A DNA stretch of 64,000 nucleotides. Source: Desulfitobacterium_A nosdiversum. Its GTDB lineage: Bacteria; Bacillota; Desulfitobacteriia; Desulfitobacteriales; Desulfitobacteriaceae. The DNA lies in assembly GCF_049860565.1 (NCBI RefSeq), contig NZ_CP172056.1:3038001-3102000 (forward strand). The letters are read 5' to 3'. A model generated the notes under the pieces. That model saw only the letters and a program-made list of their open reading frames with translations, was not told where the DNA came from and made no database searches. The position numbers were made by a program, and so were the translations under genes. Below, in pieces: positions 25,741 to 34,937 of this stretch (position 1 is its first letter; each line of letters begins with the position of its first letter).

Positions 25741-26262
25741 TTTACGACGATGTTTCGGATCTAATTCTTTTTGCAGAGCACGCAACGCTTGCCGGGTATT
25801 CAAGTTTAAAAGTTGTCCCAAGTTTGCAGGGTTTATATTTCCTGATTGCAGATCGTTTTCCTGCCAGCTCATATAACGATCGAATGAATGTTGGCTTGAT
25901 TTTTTTGTTGTTCCGTTTTTCTTTGCTTTTGCTTGTAATTCACTTGTATTTTCTCGACGAGGGTGCTGTTGCTCACTTTTCACTAAAACCGGAAAACGAT
26001 GCTCAACCCACTTTTTTACACTATCCGGATTCTTTGTTACGACAAAAGCTTCCTGGATCGAACCGTTGCTTTTAATGAGCAATTTACAGCCCGTCTGGGT
26101 TTGATATTTATATACAATACCCTTTTCAGGAGAACGACTCACTTCAATTACGCCGGGTATTATATCCGATACGTCCGCGCATTGACCTAACTCCTCCAAC
26201 CATGTCAATGCATCATGGATGATTCCATGTTCTCTTTTGACTTTATTTCGTCGATATTTCAT
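25738..26262 (-). CDS. DUF2103-like hypothetical protein
   Basis: A 174-residue protein. The first ~80 residues (KYRRNKVKREHGIIHDALTWL, then PGVIEVSRSPEKGIVYKYQTQTGCKL) look like the DUF2103 domain, known mostly as a predicted metal-binding domain. A Lys/Ser/Gln-rich linker (about 95-125) leads to a C-terminal helix that reads like a short HTH-type segment (NPANLGQLLNLNTRQALRALQKEL). Last gene of the oxidoreductase-MFS-phosphoesterase strand run, 21 nt after it. Confidence 0.6.
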   Translation of the reverse strand: MKYRRNKVKREHGIIHDALTWLEELGQCADVSDIIPGVIEVSRSPEKGIVYKYQTQTGCKLLIKSNGSIQEAFVVTKNPDSVKKWVEHRFPVLVKSEQQHPRRENTSELQAKAKKNGTTKKSSQHSFDRYMSWQENDLQSGNINPANLGQLLNLNTRQALRALQKELDPKHRRK

Positions 26263-26283
26263 AGCTTCGCTCTCAATACTGTT

Positions 26284-26769
26284 TTAAAAAAATATATGTT
26301 CAGCCATAATTTTTGAACTTTCAATTTTAAGCAAACCCATGGAATATTTAAGTTCACGCCGTTTATCTGTAGCCGAGCCCGGGTTAAACAAAAGAATCCC
26401 CTCTCTCCACTCTAAAAAAGGAGAATGACTATGTCCAAAAACAATTGCATCAACTGTCCCCTTTTCAAAAGCCAAAAAAGCTCTCTCCGGCGTATTCTTG
26501 CCTTTCCCATAGGCACCATGAGTTAAACCGATTCTTTTTCCTTCACATTCAAGGATCTTTTTTTCAGGGAGGCCGTTAAGTTCCCAACCATCACAATTTC
26601 CTTGCACTGCCTCAACCTTTGCTAAAGATGATAAATCATCCAAGAGATTTTGATTAGTAATATCCCCAGCATGTAATATGAGATCAACTTTAGATAATTC
26701 TTCCCACGCCTTAGCCGGGAGAGTCTGTCCGCGACGAAGATGAGTATCAGAAATTATGCCGATCAACAT
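26284..26769 (-). CDS. YfcE/MJ0936-type metallophosphoesterase
   Basis: A ~161-residue calcineurin-like phosphodiesterase. The metal ligands are present as GIISDTHL, HAGDI, GNCD, GLTHG and FGHSHSP. Relatives hydrolyse phosphodiesters with Mn or Ni; the natural substrate is unknown. The ATG at 26769, inside the end of the MFS gene, has AAGGAG 8 nt upstream; an earlier GTG at 26778 is too close to it. Translationally coupled to the MFS gene. Confidence 0.9.
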   Translation of the reverse strand: MLIGIISDTHLRRGQTLPAKAWEELSKVDLILHAGDITNQNLLDDLSSLAKVEAVQGNCDGWELNGLPEKKILECEGKRIGLTHGAYGKGKNTPERAFLAFEKGTVDAIVFGHSHSPFLEWREGILLFNPGSATDKRRELKYSMGLLKIESSKIMAEHIFF

Positions 26770-28009
26770 ATCGACCACTCCTTCGGCATTTTATTAAAGC
26801 AATAATTCCTAAAAGAAAGATTACAGATAAAATCCCACTAAAAATGAATGTTGCCCTTGCGCCCCAAAGATGAGCTAAACTTCCTGCATAGAAGCTTCCG
26901 ATCGGGCTTATTCCACCAAAGACCAGAGAATAAACACTCATGACCCTGCCTCTAAACCCGTTGGCCACTGTCAATTGAATAAGGGAGTTAACCGAGGCCG
27001 AAAATGTGATCATGGACCACCCCATAAAGGCAAGCATAACGGCTGCCGCCCAATATTTTGACTGCAAACCTAATAAAATTGAAAATACGGCAAGACCAAT
27101 TGCTCCCGTAAACAGCGTCCTCCATTGGGGTTTGCTTGCGCCTCGCATGGCAACGGTTAAAGCTCCAATCAGAGCTCCAAAACCCATGGAACTCATTAGC
27201 ACACCATAACCCAATGCTTGCTGATTGAGTTCCATTTTGGCAAGAACCGGGACTAGAACATTAAAGTTCATGGCAACTGCGCTCAAAAATCCCAGCATTA
27301 TAATACTTAATAAAATTGCCGGTGTCTTTCGAATATATGCTAAGCCTTCTTTAATTTCCGGCCATACTTTTCCTTGCCTGGAAGCAGATATGCTTCCTTG
27401 AGGAATAACCGGCAAAAAAATTAATATTGCGATTACACCTAAAAAACTTAAGCCATTAATCAGAAAACACCAGGTAGGTCCCCATGCTCCCATAATAATT
27501 CCAGCAATTGCCGGACCAACGATTCGTGCTCCATTAAAGACTGCAGAATTCAAGGCAATTGCATTGGATAAGTCTTTCCTGCCCGCTAACTCAATAACAA
27601 ATGATTGGCGTGCCGGTACATCAACTGTATTCACTACTCCCAGACAAAATGCTAAAATGAGCAGCATCCAGTATTGAATTAAACCTGTTCCAATGAGAAT
27701 CGCTAAAATAAAAGCCAGTATCATCAGTGCGGTCTGGGTAAGAATGATAATCCGACGCTTAGGCATTCGATCAATCCAAGCTCCCGCATGCAGTGAAAAT
27801 ATAAGCATCGGAAGAAATTGCATCGCCGAAACAAGTCCCAAAAGAAATGGAGAGTTTGTCAATTGTAAAACAAGCCAAGCCTGGCCAATATTTTGGGTCC
27901 ATGTTCCAACCATAGAAATAATCTGACCGCCCCAAAACCACCGAAATGGAGCATGAGTCAGTGCCGGAAATACGCGAAAAAACGAATTTGTTGAATTTGA
28001 TTTATTCAT
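26747..28009 (-). CDS. MFS transporter (MFS_3/enterobactin-exporter-like)
   Basis: A 420-residue 12-helix major facilitator. Motif A is seen as GAWIDRMPKRRIII in loop 2-3, and VNTVDVPARQSFVIELAGRKDL-type loop 4-5 is characteristic of the MFS_3 group of exporters. Substrate unknown. Its start overlaps the stop of the molybdopterin oxidoreductase gene by 8 nt and its end overlaps the phosphoesterase start, so the three form an operon; a link in function is not proven. Confidence 0.88.
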   Translation of the reverse strand: MNKSNSTNSFFRVFPALTHAPFRWFWGGQIISMVGTWTQNIGQAWLVLQLTNSPFLLGLVSAMQFLPMLIFSLHAGAWIDRMPKRRIIILTQTALMILAFILAILIGTGLIQYWMLLILAFCLGVVNTVDVPARQSFVIELAGRKDLSNAIALNSAVFNGARIVGPAIAGIIMGAWGPTWCFLINGLSFLGVIAILIFLPVIPQGSISASRQGKVWPEIKEGLAYIRKTPAILLSIIMLGFLSAVAMNFNVLVPVLAKMELNQQALGYGVLMSSMGFGALIGALTVAMRGASKPQWRTLFTGAIGLAVFSILLGLQSKYWAAAVMLAFMGWSMITFSASVNSLIQLTVANGFRGRVMSVYSLVFGGISPIGSFYAGSLAHLWGARATFIFSGILSVIFLLGIIALIKCRRSGRYVDRHNF

Positions 28010-30041
28010 GATCAGCTCTAACCTCTACCTGGTTCGAGAAAAATGTTGCTCCATTTCCCATATCCGCTAAACGGCCAGGCGTCAAAGTATTGATTCCATA
28101 ACCTTGAGAATAATAGCTCAGCCACCATACACCAAGAGAAACAACCACCCCTGGCAAGACACTGTCGCGAACAGCTGCAATTAATTTGCATTTTCCCCGA
28201 GCATTATAAACTTCAACCAGATCCCCATCTTGGATTCCGCGTAGTTTTGCATCATCAGGATGAATTTCTAATCGGGGGCCTTCCCATTTTTTTTGGATAC
28301 TTTCAAGCTGTGCAAAGGTTGAATTAAGGATAAGATGATGCGGCGGTGAAATTAAAGTCAAAGGATATTTTATATCTTTTGATGCAGGACCTTCTTGCAA
28401 CGGTATATACGATGGAACCGGTGATAATCCCATTGATTGTGCCTTTTCGGAAAATAGCTCGATCTGTCCGCTTTTAGTATTTAGTTTTTCTGTTACAAAA
28501 GGGAATTCCTCCATTTCTACTTGGATAAAACGTTCTGCTTTTAAACGCTCTAGGGTAATATTTTGCTTTCGAAAAGCTGGTGTATTTAAAGCATTGCCGG
28601 CAATTTCCTCCGTCGTTTCAAAAAAGCACTTATCCTGAAAGCCCATATATTGTGCCAGTTCTTTAAACACTTCAATATTGGGTTTACTTTCACCAAGACA
28701 AGGAATAACCGGATCAGCCCATTGCAGTATTCCATGCCAATAACTCACATAAAGGTCGGAATGCTCCAAATGCGTTGTCGCCGGCAAAACAAGGTCCGCC
28801 CAGCGTGCAGTGTCAGTCCACACCTGTTCGTGAACCACTGTAAAGAGATCTTCACGTGACAATCCTTCGAGCACTAATTTCTGCTCTGGAGCTATAGCCG
28901 CTGGGTTGCTATTATAAACAAAAAGCGAGTAAATCGGAGGGGTTAATTCGGTTAATACCCTTCCTAATTGGTTCATATTTACCACTCGAGGGAAAGTCTT
29001 CAATAGATCAGGACGTTCTACTTCCTCTTTATTCAGAGGGAAATAGCCAGAGTTAAATTTTATGAGTCCTCCACCTTTAAGCTGCCAAGCCCCTGTAAGA
29101 GCCGGCAAACAGGCAACAGCCCATGTCGCCATTCCGCCATTATCATGATGTTGGAAGCCATTCCCGATTCGAATGAAGCTGGGCTGCGCCATTGCATATT
29201 CATGAGCTAATGTTTTAATCTGCTCTACAGTTAAGCCTGTGATTTCTGCAACTCGCTCCGGAGGATAATTTTTAATTTCTTCCTTAAATTTTTCAAATCC
29301 GTAAACATGATCTTTAATCCATGCCGAATCATGCAATTGTTCTTTTACGATAACATGAGCTAAACCAAGGGCTAAAGCGCCGTCAGAACCCGGCAAAATT
29401 TGATAAAACTCATCTGCCCATTCTGCCGTTTTATTCCGATGGACATCAATAACAACTATTTTCGCCCCATTTCGGCGGGCACGGTTCGCTAGCATGGCCT
29501 GGTGCAAATTTGTTTCAAGAACATTGATTCCCCAGAAAAGAAGGAATCTTGCCCTAACTGTTTCAAAGGGATTAACCCCCTTGGACGCACCATAGGCCAT
29601 TTGATAACCTGCAGAACCTGCAGAGGAACAAATCGTTCTTTCAAGCTGTGTTGAACCCAAACGGTAAAAGAACCTGCGATCCATGCTCGCCTTATTAATA
29701 ATACCTTCAGTACCGGCATAAGAGTACGGCAATATACATTCAGGGCCATGTTTTTCTATTAGCTTTCGCCAAGTCTGAACAATTTCATCAAATGCTTCCT
29801 CCCAAGTGATTCGTGTAAATTGGCCGCTTCCTTTAGGCCCGCTCCTTTTCATTGGGTAGAGTATTCGATCCGGTCCATAAACTCGTTCAGCATAGTATTT
29901 TGCCTTTTCGCATATAACCCCTTGTGTAATAGGCTGTGACGGATCACCCATGATTTTCACAATTTTCCCCTCTGATAATTCCACCTTCCACGCGCATGTA
30001 TCAGGGCAGTCATGAGGGCAAACACTATATTTGATATCCAT
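28002..30041 (-). CDS. Molybdopterin-dependent oxidoreductase (DMSO reductase family, YyaE-like)
   Basis: A ~679-residue catalytic subunit. The N-terminal CPHDCPDTC motif with a later Cys (GVICEKAK) can bind [4Fe-4S]; a bis-MGD fold follows. The ERTICSSAGSAG stretch places a Cys where the Mo ligand lies in formate dehydrogenase and thiosulfate reductase. The C-terminal MGD-binding domain carries HHLILNSTF and DADMGNGATFF-like segments. No Tat signal, FeS subunit or membrane anchor gene adjoins, so it is probably cytoplasmic and single-subunit; substrate unknown. ATG at 30041 after AGGAAGGATG is preferred over 30077. Confidence 0.88.
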   Translation of the reverse strand: MDIKYSVCPHDCPDTCAWKVELSEGKIVKIMGDPSQPITQGVICEKAKYYAERVYGPDRILYPMKRSGPKGSGQFTRITWEEAFDEIVQTWRKLIEKHGPECILPYSYAGTEGIINKASMDRRFFYRLGSTQLERTICSSAGSAGYQMAYGASKGVNPFETVRARFLLFWGINVLETNLHQAMLANRARRNGAKIVVIDVHRNKTAEWADEFYQILPGSDGALALGLAHVIVKEQLHDSAWIKDHVYGFEKFKEEIKNYPPERVAEITGLTVEQIKTLAHEYAMAQPSFIRIGNGFQHHDNGGMATWAVACLPALTGAWQLKGGGLIKFNSGYFPLNKEEVERPDLLKTFPRVVNMNQLGRVLTELTPPIYSLFVYNSNPAAIAPEQKLVLEGLSREDLFTVVHEQVWTDTARWADLVLPATTHLEHSDLYVSYWHGILQWADPVIPCLGESKPNIEVFKELAQYMGFQDKCFFETTEEIAGNALNTPAFRKQNITLERLKAERFIQVEMEEFPFVTEKLNTKSGQIELFSEKAQSMGLSPVPSYIPLQEGPASKDIKYPLTLISPPHHLILNSTFAQLESIQKKWEGPRLEIHPDDAKLRGIQDGDLVEVYNARGKCKLIAAVRDSVLPGVVVSLGVWWLSYYSQGYGINTLTPGRLADMGNGATFFSNQVEVRADHE

Positions 30042-30066
30042 AAATTCATCCTTCCTACTCGCTGTG

Positions 30067-30100
30067 AATAAAAACACCGCAATAAGGCGGTGTTTTTATT
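30067..30100 (-). terminator. mqnE terminator
   Basis: Stem AATAAAAACACCGC/GCGGTGTTTTTATT (30067-30080 with 30087-30100), 6-nt loop; located 18 nt after the mqnE stop and just before the oxidoreductase gene. Confidence 0.88.
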
Positions 30101-30117
30101 TTGTATTCAACTTATCC

Positions 30118-31224
30118 TTACTTAGAACTGCTTGTCTCGTATGTTTTTAAAATATTATAATACGTGTCTCTTTCAACTGCCGTTAAGCCAAGCTCATTAA
30201 TTAAGTTAATTAATTCTGACTCCGTCTGCATTTGTGGGCTTGATGCTCCTGCAGTATGATAAATCTTTTCTTCTCTTACAACTCCATCCAAATCATTAGC
30301 CCCAAAAGTTAAAGCAATTTGGGCCACCTGGGGACTCGACGCTACCCAATACGCTTTGATGTACTTAAAATTATCTAAAATCAAACGTGATACGGCCATA
30401 ATTTTTAAAGTTCGAATCGCACTTGCTTGTTTTATATCGGCGAACTTCGTATTCTTAGGATGAAAAGCAGTAGGAATCAAAGCATAGAATCCGCCGGTCT
30501 CATCCTGTAAATTCCTTAATGCCAAAAGATGTTGAATAACCTCTTCGTCTGTTTCGATAATGCCAAAAAGCATATTTGCATTAGAAGGGATGCCTAAACG
30601 GTGTGCTGTTCGGTGAATTTCCAGCCATCTCTCCCCGGTTAACTTTCCCGGACAGATAATATCCCTTACACGCTGGCTGAAATTTTCAGCTCCCCCGCCG
30701 GTTACAAAGCTGACTCCTGCTTCTTTCATTTGAAGCAGTATTTCTTCGACTGGAATTCCTTCTAATTGGGAATAGTAATCATATTCTGCCGCAGTAAAAG
30801 CTTTCAAACTTACAGAAGGGACCGCTTTATGAACTCTCCGAATTAAATCGAGGTAATATGAAAATGGAAGATCAGGGTGAATACCACCGACAATATGAAT
30901 CTCTGTTGCACCTAATGAGCCATAGTTCTCCGCTCGCCGGACAATTTCCTCAAGATCCATTGTATATGACCCTTTTTCCCCCGGTTCCTTACCAAAAGCA
31001 CAAAAACCGCATCTGATTTTACAAACATTACTATAATTAATATGACCGTTATTATTAAAATAAACAAAGTTACCCGTCTGGCTTTTTCTTCTTTCATTTG
31101 CTAAATATCCCAAGCCCAACATATTCTTCGTATTTAGCAATTTAACACCGTCTTCTAAGGTTAGGCGAATGTTCGATTCTACTTTTTCGAAGATATCTTC
31201 TAAACCATATGTTAGAGGTTCCAA
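30118..31224 (-). CDS. mqnE: Aminofutalosine synthase
   Basis: A 368-residue radical SAM enzyme of the futalosine menaquinone pathway; it joins 3-[(1-carboxyvinyl)oxy]benzoate and SAM to 6-amino-6-deoxyfutalosine. The CKIRCGFCAF cluster motif is at about 68-77, then TEIHIVGGIHPDLPF, SFVTGGGAENF, CPGKLTGERWLEIHRTAHRLG, and GANDLDGVVREEKIYH, all typical of MqnE rather than MqnC. Its partner mqnA is 20 kb away in this window. Start ATG 31224 after GGAAGAAGGA-like site. Monocistronic with its own terminator. Confidence 0.92.
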   Translation of the reverse strand: MEPLTYGLEDIFEKVESNIRLTLEDGVKLLNTKNMLGLGYLANERRKSQTGNFVYFNNNGHINYSNVCKIRCGFCAFGKEPGEKGSYTMDLEEIVRRAENYGSLGATEIHIVGGIHPDLPFSYYLDLIRRVHKAVPSVSLKAFTAAEYDYYSQLEGIPVEEILLQMKEAGVSFVTGGGAENFSQRVRDIICPGKLTGERWLEIHRTAHRLGIPSNANMLFGIIETDEEVIQHLLALRNLQDETGGFYALIPTAFHPKNTKFADIKQASAIRTLKIMAVSRLILDNFKYIKAYWVASSPQVAQIALTFGANDLDGVVREEKIYHTAGASSPQMQTESELINLINELGLTAVERDTYYNILKTYETSSSK

Positions 31225-31311
31225 TGTATTTCCTTCTTCCTTGTCAAAAAATCAGGCTTCTAAAATTATAACATAATTTAAGGATTAGTCGAAAACAATA
31301 TACTTAATAAC

Positions 31312-31342
31312 AAAAAGGCGACGACAAAAACGTCTTCGCCTA
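31312..31342 (-). terminator. Terminator of the 123-residue gene
   Basis: 9-bp stem GGCGACGAC/GTCTTCGCC with one mismatch and a 6-nt loop, followed on the minus strand by TTTTTGTT. Confidence 0.75.
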
Positions 31343-31348
31343 AAAAAC

Positions 31349-31720
31349 TCAATTAAAGTCTAAGTAAGCAGATCTTTGAGTTTTAATTGCTTTTCTCACT
31401 TCATTAGCAACTCTCCATGTTTCCTGATATTGCGGGGTTAAGAGATTTAATTTTCCGCTATGCTTATCGATAAGAATGTCTACAGAAGGTTTTCTGCCTT
31501 GAACTTTTTCTCCGGGATGAAGGATATCAATTCCTATTTTATTTTCGTCATATTCCGGCGGAACTAAGTAATTTAAAACTTCTTCTGTGGCTTCAATAAG
31601 TTCAATGACTTGGTCCCGCGGATAACCCTCACGGAGAAGGATATCTTTAACTTGAGTCAGAGGATGATCAAGAGTTAGCAGCATCTGGGCCCGTTGTACA
31701 AGATTGTAATCAATATCCAC
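31349..31720 (-). CDS. Hypothetical protein
   Basis: A 123-residue soluble acidic protein. The first 50 residues are helical (VQRAQMLLTLDHPLTQVKDILLREGYPRDQVIELIEATEEVL), resembling a small UBA-like helix bundle; the rest includes PSVDILIDKHSGKLNLLTPQYQETW. Family not recognised. Start is GTG at 31720 after GAGGTGG. Single gene. Confidence 0.62.
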   Translation of the reverse strand: MDIDYNLVQRAQMLLTLDHPLTQVKDILLREGYPRDQVIELIEATEEVLNYLVPPEYDENKIGIDILHPGEKVQGRKPSVDILIDKHSGKLNLLTPQYQETWRVANEVRKAIKTQRSAYLDFN

Positions 31721-31851
31721 GACGCCACCTCTTTTTCGTTAAATGATGTTACATCTTCATTTTCCCCTGACCTTGTAAAACGAATACGAACTAGTTCTTA
31801 ACGAACTTGGAGAACTTGTCCATCCCTTCTAAAATTATCGAGGAGGTTATT

Positions 31852-32295
31852 ATGTTTAAATTCTTATCTTTTCCCTTTCTTATTGCAGGCTTTTCCGGTA
31901 TTTTAATGGCTGTTCAAGGTGCCTTAAATTCCTTGCTTTCACAAAAGACGCATTTGTTAGCCGCAACGTTAGCAGTACATGTTATAGGAGTCATTGTCGC
32001 TCTGCTCACTGTTGTAGCTGTCCGAATACCAATTTTCCAATATAATTACACTTCAATACCCTGGTATATTTATCTGGGCGGAGTTCTCAGTGTACTAATC
32101 ATTGGTTTAGTTGCAATGAGTATTCCCAAAATCGGTATGTGCAATGCAACAACGGCAATTATCATCGGCCAGGTCGGAACCGCACTTATCATCGATCATT
32201 TAGGCTGGCTTGGTGTTGAAAGGTTACCTTGGAACCCTTGGCAAATTCTTGGTTTAGCACTGTTCGCCGCAGGAGCAAAATTGCTGTTTGACTGA
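31852..32295 (+). CDS. DMT-superfamily small transporter (YdcZ/DUF606)
   Basis: A 147-residue, 4-5 helix protein of the DUF606/YdcZ branch of the drug/metabolite transporter superfamily, usually made of paired or fused halves. Features: GFSGILMAVQGALNSLLSQ near the start, and CNATTAIIIGQVGTALIID. A half-size unit, likely a dimer. Substrate unknown. AGGAGG lies 6 nt before the ATG at 31852; an in-frame start at 31807 has none. Confidence 0.85.
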   Translation: MFKFLSFPFLIAGFSGILMAVQGALNSLLSQKTHLLAATLAVHVIGVIVALLTVVAVRIPIFQYNYTSIPWYIYLGGVLSVLIIGLVAMSIPKIGMCNATTAIIIGQVGTALIIDHLGWLGVERLPWNPWQILGLALFAAGAKLLFD

Positions 32296-32300
32296 AAAGG

Positions 32301-32837
32301 TTACCCCGTCGTTCGGGTTCTCGTATCGATCAAAGCCATATTGGTTATAATGACATAGATTTCGTCACTTACTGTATATTTTCGGATTTGCCCGTTTGCC
32401 GCAAGAATTAATGTGTTTTTGGGATCTGTATTTTTATCACGATCAATTAAGTTTGTTAAAAACGTATAGGACTCACTTGTCACCGGCAATTGTTTAAAGG
32501 TTCCATCGGCCACAAAGATAACCCAATATCCTGTGGAAACTTCACTGTTATTCCCATATAATCCGTTTATGACGCTGGAGGAATATCCTTGGGGATTTAG
32601 CAGACTAGACGTTCCCTGGGATAAATTGTTTGAGTCTAAGTTCACACCATAATTATTTAAGTTGCCTGAGTCAGTGGATACTGTCGTTGTCGGCTCTGCT
32701 AGGCGCGAATATACATCTTTAAAAAAAGTAGGAAAGAAAAGAAAACCTGCAACCCCTATAATCAAAATCCAAAACGCCAAGGCCTGTAGGTCCTGCCAGA
32801 TATCATTACGGGGCGGACGTCCCCAAGAACTCGGCAT
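32301..32837 (-). CDS. Membrane-anchored hypothetical protein
   Basis: A ~178-residue protein with one membrane helix (LAFWILIIGVAGFLFFPTFF, residues 20-40), a Ser/Asn/Thr-rich low-complexity outer linker (about 50-95) and a small C-terminal domain (YWVIFVADGTFKQLPV, NTLILAANGQIRKYTV). Family unknown. GGGAGGG is 6 nt before the ATG at 32837. Divergent from uvrC; ends 5 nt from the convergent YdcZ gene. Confidence 0.65.
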   Translation of the reverse strand: MPSSWGRPPRNDIWQDLQALAFWILIIGVAGFLFFPTFFKDVYSRLAEPTTTVSTDSGNLNNYGVNLDSNNLSQGTSSLLNPQGYSSSVINGLYGNNSEVSTGYWVIFVADGTFKQLPVTSESYTFLTNLIDRDKNTDPKNTLILAANGQIRKYTVSDEIYVIITNMALIDTRTRTTG

Positions 32838-32976
32838 AATCATCCCTCCCTGTTCGTTCTAGTCCTCAGAACAATATACGAATTTGATGATGCCGTTATG
32901 ATAATTCCTTAGGTAAAACTTGCAACACAGCACTTCACCCACTAGAATGATAAGATATAAAGAGGTGAGTGAAGAC

Positions 32977-34740
32977 ATGGAGATATTGCATCAAAAATTA
33001 AGCCTGCTTCCCGAAAAGCCAGGAGTTTATTTAATGAAAGATTCTTCCGACCATGTTATCTATGTGGGGAAGGCTAAAATCCTGCGCAACCGGGTTCGCT
33101 CGTACTTTACAGGATCTCATAACGGCAAAACGGAATTGATGATCAGTCAAATTGCAGATATTGAAACCATAATTACTGATTCAGAAGTTGAAGCCCTTGT
33201 TCTTGAGTGCAATCTTATTAAGAAACATAATCCTAAATATAATATCCTTTTAAGAGATGATAAATCCTATCCGTATATCACGATAACCGAAGAAGTTCAT
33301 CCGCGAATCATGGTCACGCGAAAAGTGAAAAAAGGCTCTGGTAGATACTTTGGGCCTTATCCAAATGCCACAGCGGCAAGAGAAGCATCACGTCTGCTGA
33401 ATCGGCTTTTTCCCTTTCGCAAGTGCCGCCATATTCCGACCAAGCCTTGTCTTTATTATCATCTTCATCAGTGTTTGGGACCTTGTATCGAAGAAATCAA
33501 ACCTCAGTCTTATAACCAAATGCGTAAAGAAGTTATTGCTTTTTTAAAAGGAGATCAACATAAAATTCTGGAACAATTAGAACAAAAAATGCATGAAGCT
33601 GCTGAGAACCTGGAATTTGAAAAAGCAAAGGAATACCGCGATCTAATTTCTGACTTACGAAAGATCGGCGAGAAGCAAAACATTACCTTAAACGATTTTA
33701 TTGACCGCGATGTCATTGGTTATGCCTTAACAAAGGATCAAATCTGTATTCAAGTCTTTTATCTCCGTCAGGGGAAATTATTATCCCGAGATAATTTTAT
33801 TTTTCCTTTTTATGAGGATCCTGAGGAAGCCTTCATTTCCTTTCTTGCACAATTTTATACAGATAAAGCTTCACTGCCTCAAGAAATTTTAGTTCCCCCA
33901 ATAGACATCTCAATCTTGACTCTTCTTTTTCCGATCGTTATCCCACAAAAAGGCCAAAAACATGATTTGGTTAAATTGGCAATGGAGAATGCGCAAAAAA
34001 CCTTGCACGATCAAATAACACTTGAAGCCCATCACATTGAAGAAAGTCTCCAGGCCTTAGAAGGACTCGGCAAATCTCTAAATCTTGCGGCACCTCACCT
34101 TATTGAGGCTTTTGATATCTCGAATATTGCAGGTACCCACACTGTAGCGGGCATGGTTCAGTTTTTAGACGGCAAGCCTAATCGTCATGACTATCGTAAA
34201 TTTAAAATTCAACCTATGGAAAATATGGATGACACTGCTGCCATGCGTCAGGTTATTAGTCGCCGCTATGCTCGTCTTAAGGAAGAAAACTTATCCATGC
34301 CGGACCTGATATTACTCGATGGTGGCAAAGGCCAAATCAGTGCAGCCCTTGAAGCGCTTCAAGGGCTGGAACTTACCATTTCTGTGGCAGGGATGGTAAA
34401 AAATGACCGTCACCAAACCGCAGGACTGCTTAATCAAAAAGGAAGCTCCGTCGATATCAAAAAAGATTCCCCAACCTTTCATTTATTAGAACGGATTCAA
34501 AATGAAGTTCATCGTTTTGCAATCACATTTCACCGTCAACAACGAGCCAAAACAATGACGCTTTCCGAACTAGACGGTGTACCTGGAGTTGGTCCTAAGC
34601 GTCGTCAAGCTCTTTTACGCCATTTTAAATCGATTGAAAGGATACGCATTGCAAGTCCTGAGGAACTTCAGGCTGCCGGTCTGCCCATACCAATTGCTGA
34701 AACAGTATATCATCATTTTCGGGAGGTAAAAAAGGAATGA
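32977..34740 (+). CDS. uvrC: Excinuclease ABC subunit C
   Basis: A 587-residue UvrC, which makes both incisions in nucleotide excision repair. GIY-YIG nuclease at the start (PGVYLMKDSSDHVIYVGKAKILRNRVRSYF), Cys-rich FPFRKCRHIPTKPCLYYHLHQCLGPC, a UVR motif (EQKMHEAAENLEFEKAKEYRD), the RNase H-like second nuclease (AFDISNIAGTHTVAGMV, LILLDGGKGQ) and C-terminal helix-hairpin-helix (LDGVPGVGPKRRQALLRHF). Preferred ATG 32977 with AGAGGTGAG 7 nt upstream. A 52-residue Cys protein overlaps its stop. Confidence 0.95.
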   Translation: MEILHQKLSLLPEKPGVYLMKDSSDHVIYVGKAKILRNRVRSYFTGSHNGKTELMISQIADIETIITDSEVEALVLECNLIKKHNPKYNILLRDDKSYPYITITEEVHPRIMVTRKVKKGSGRYFGPYPNATAAREASRLLNRLFPFRKCRHIPTKPCLYYHLHQCLGPCIEEIKPQSYNQMRKEVIAFLKGDQHKILEQLEQKMHEAAENLEFEKAKEYRDLISDLRKIGEKQNITLNDFIDRDVIGYALTKDQICIQVFYLRQGKLLSRDNFIFPFYEDPEEAFISFLAQFYTDKASLPQEILVPPIDISILTLLFPIVIPQKGQKHDLVKLAMENAQKTLHDQITLEAHHIEESLQALEGLGKSLNLAAPHLIEAFDISNIAGTHTVAGMVQFLDGKPNRHDYRKFKIQPMENMDDTAAMRQVISRRYARLKEENLSMPDLILLDGGKGQISAALEALQGLELTISVAGMVKNDRHQTAGLLNQKGSSVDIKKDSPTFHLLERIQNEVHRFAITFHRQQRAKTMTLSELDGVPGVGPKRRQALLRHFKSIERIRIASPEELQAAGLPIPIAETVYHHFREVKKE

Positions 34741-34895
34741 TCCTCAACTACCGTGTAGAACTCTGCAGAGCATGCTATTTTAAGAGAGTCGGAAAATGCC
34801 GTAAAACAGATCATTACATTCATAATTTAACTTCTGCCAAGCCAGGCGGAGAATGTCAGCATTATAAGCCTGTTACTTGGTTGCCCATAATTTAA
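34737..34895 (+). CDS. Small Cys-rich protein coupled to uvrC, 52 residues
   Basis: The ATG at 34737 overlaps the uvrC TGA (ATGA), with a GGGAGG ribosome site inside the end of uvrC. The 52-residue product has Cys residues in CRACYFKRVGKC and GGECQHYKP, a spacing that could bind zinc or a cluster. It is followed directly by a terminator. No family recognised. Its tight coupling to uvrC suggests it is made with it. Confidence 0.72.
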   Translation: MILNYRVELCRACYFKRVGKCRKTDHYIHNLTSAKPGGECQHYKPVTWLPII

Positions 34896-34926
34896 AAGAG
34901 AGCAGCGTAATCGCTACTCTCTTTTT
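34894..34926. terminator. Bidirectional terminator
   Basis: Stem AAAGAGAG.AGCG/CGCT.CTCTCTTT with one bulged pair, TTTTT on the plus side and TTTAAAT on the minus side, between convergent units. Confidence 0.85.
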
Positions 34927-34937
34927 AGTCCGGTCAG

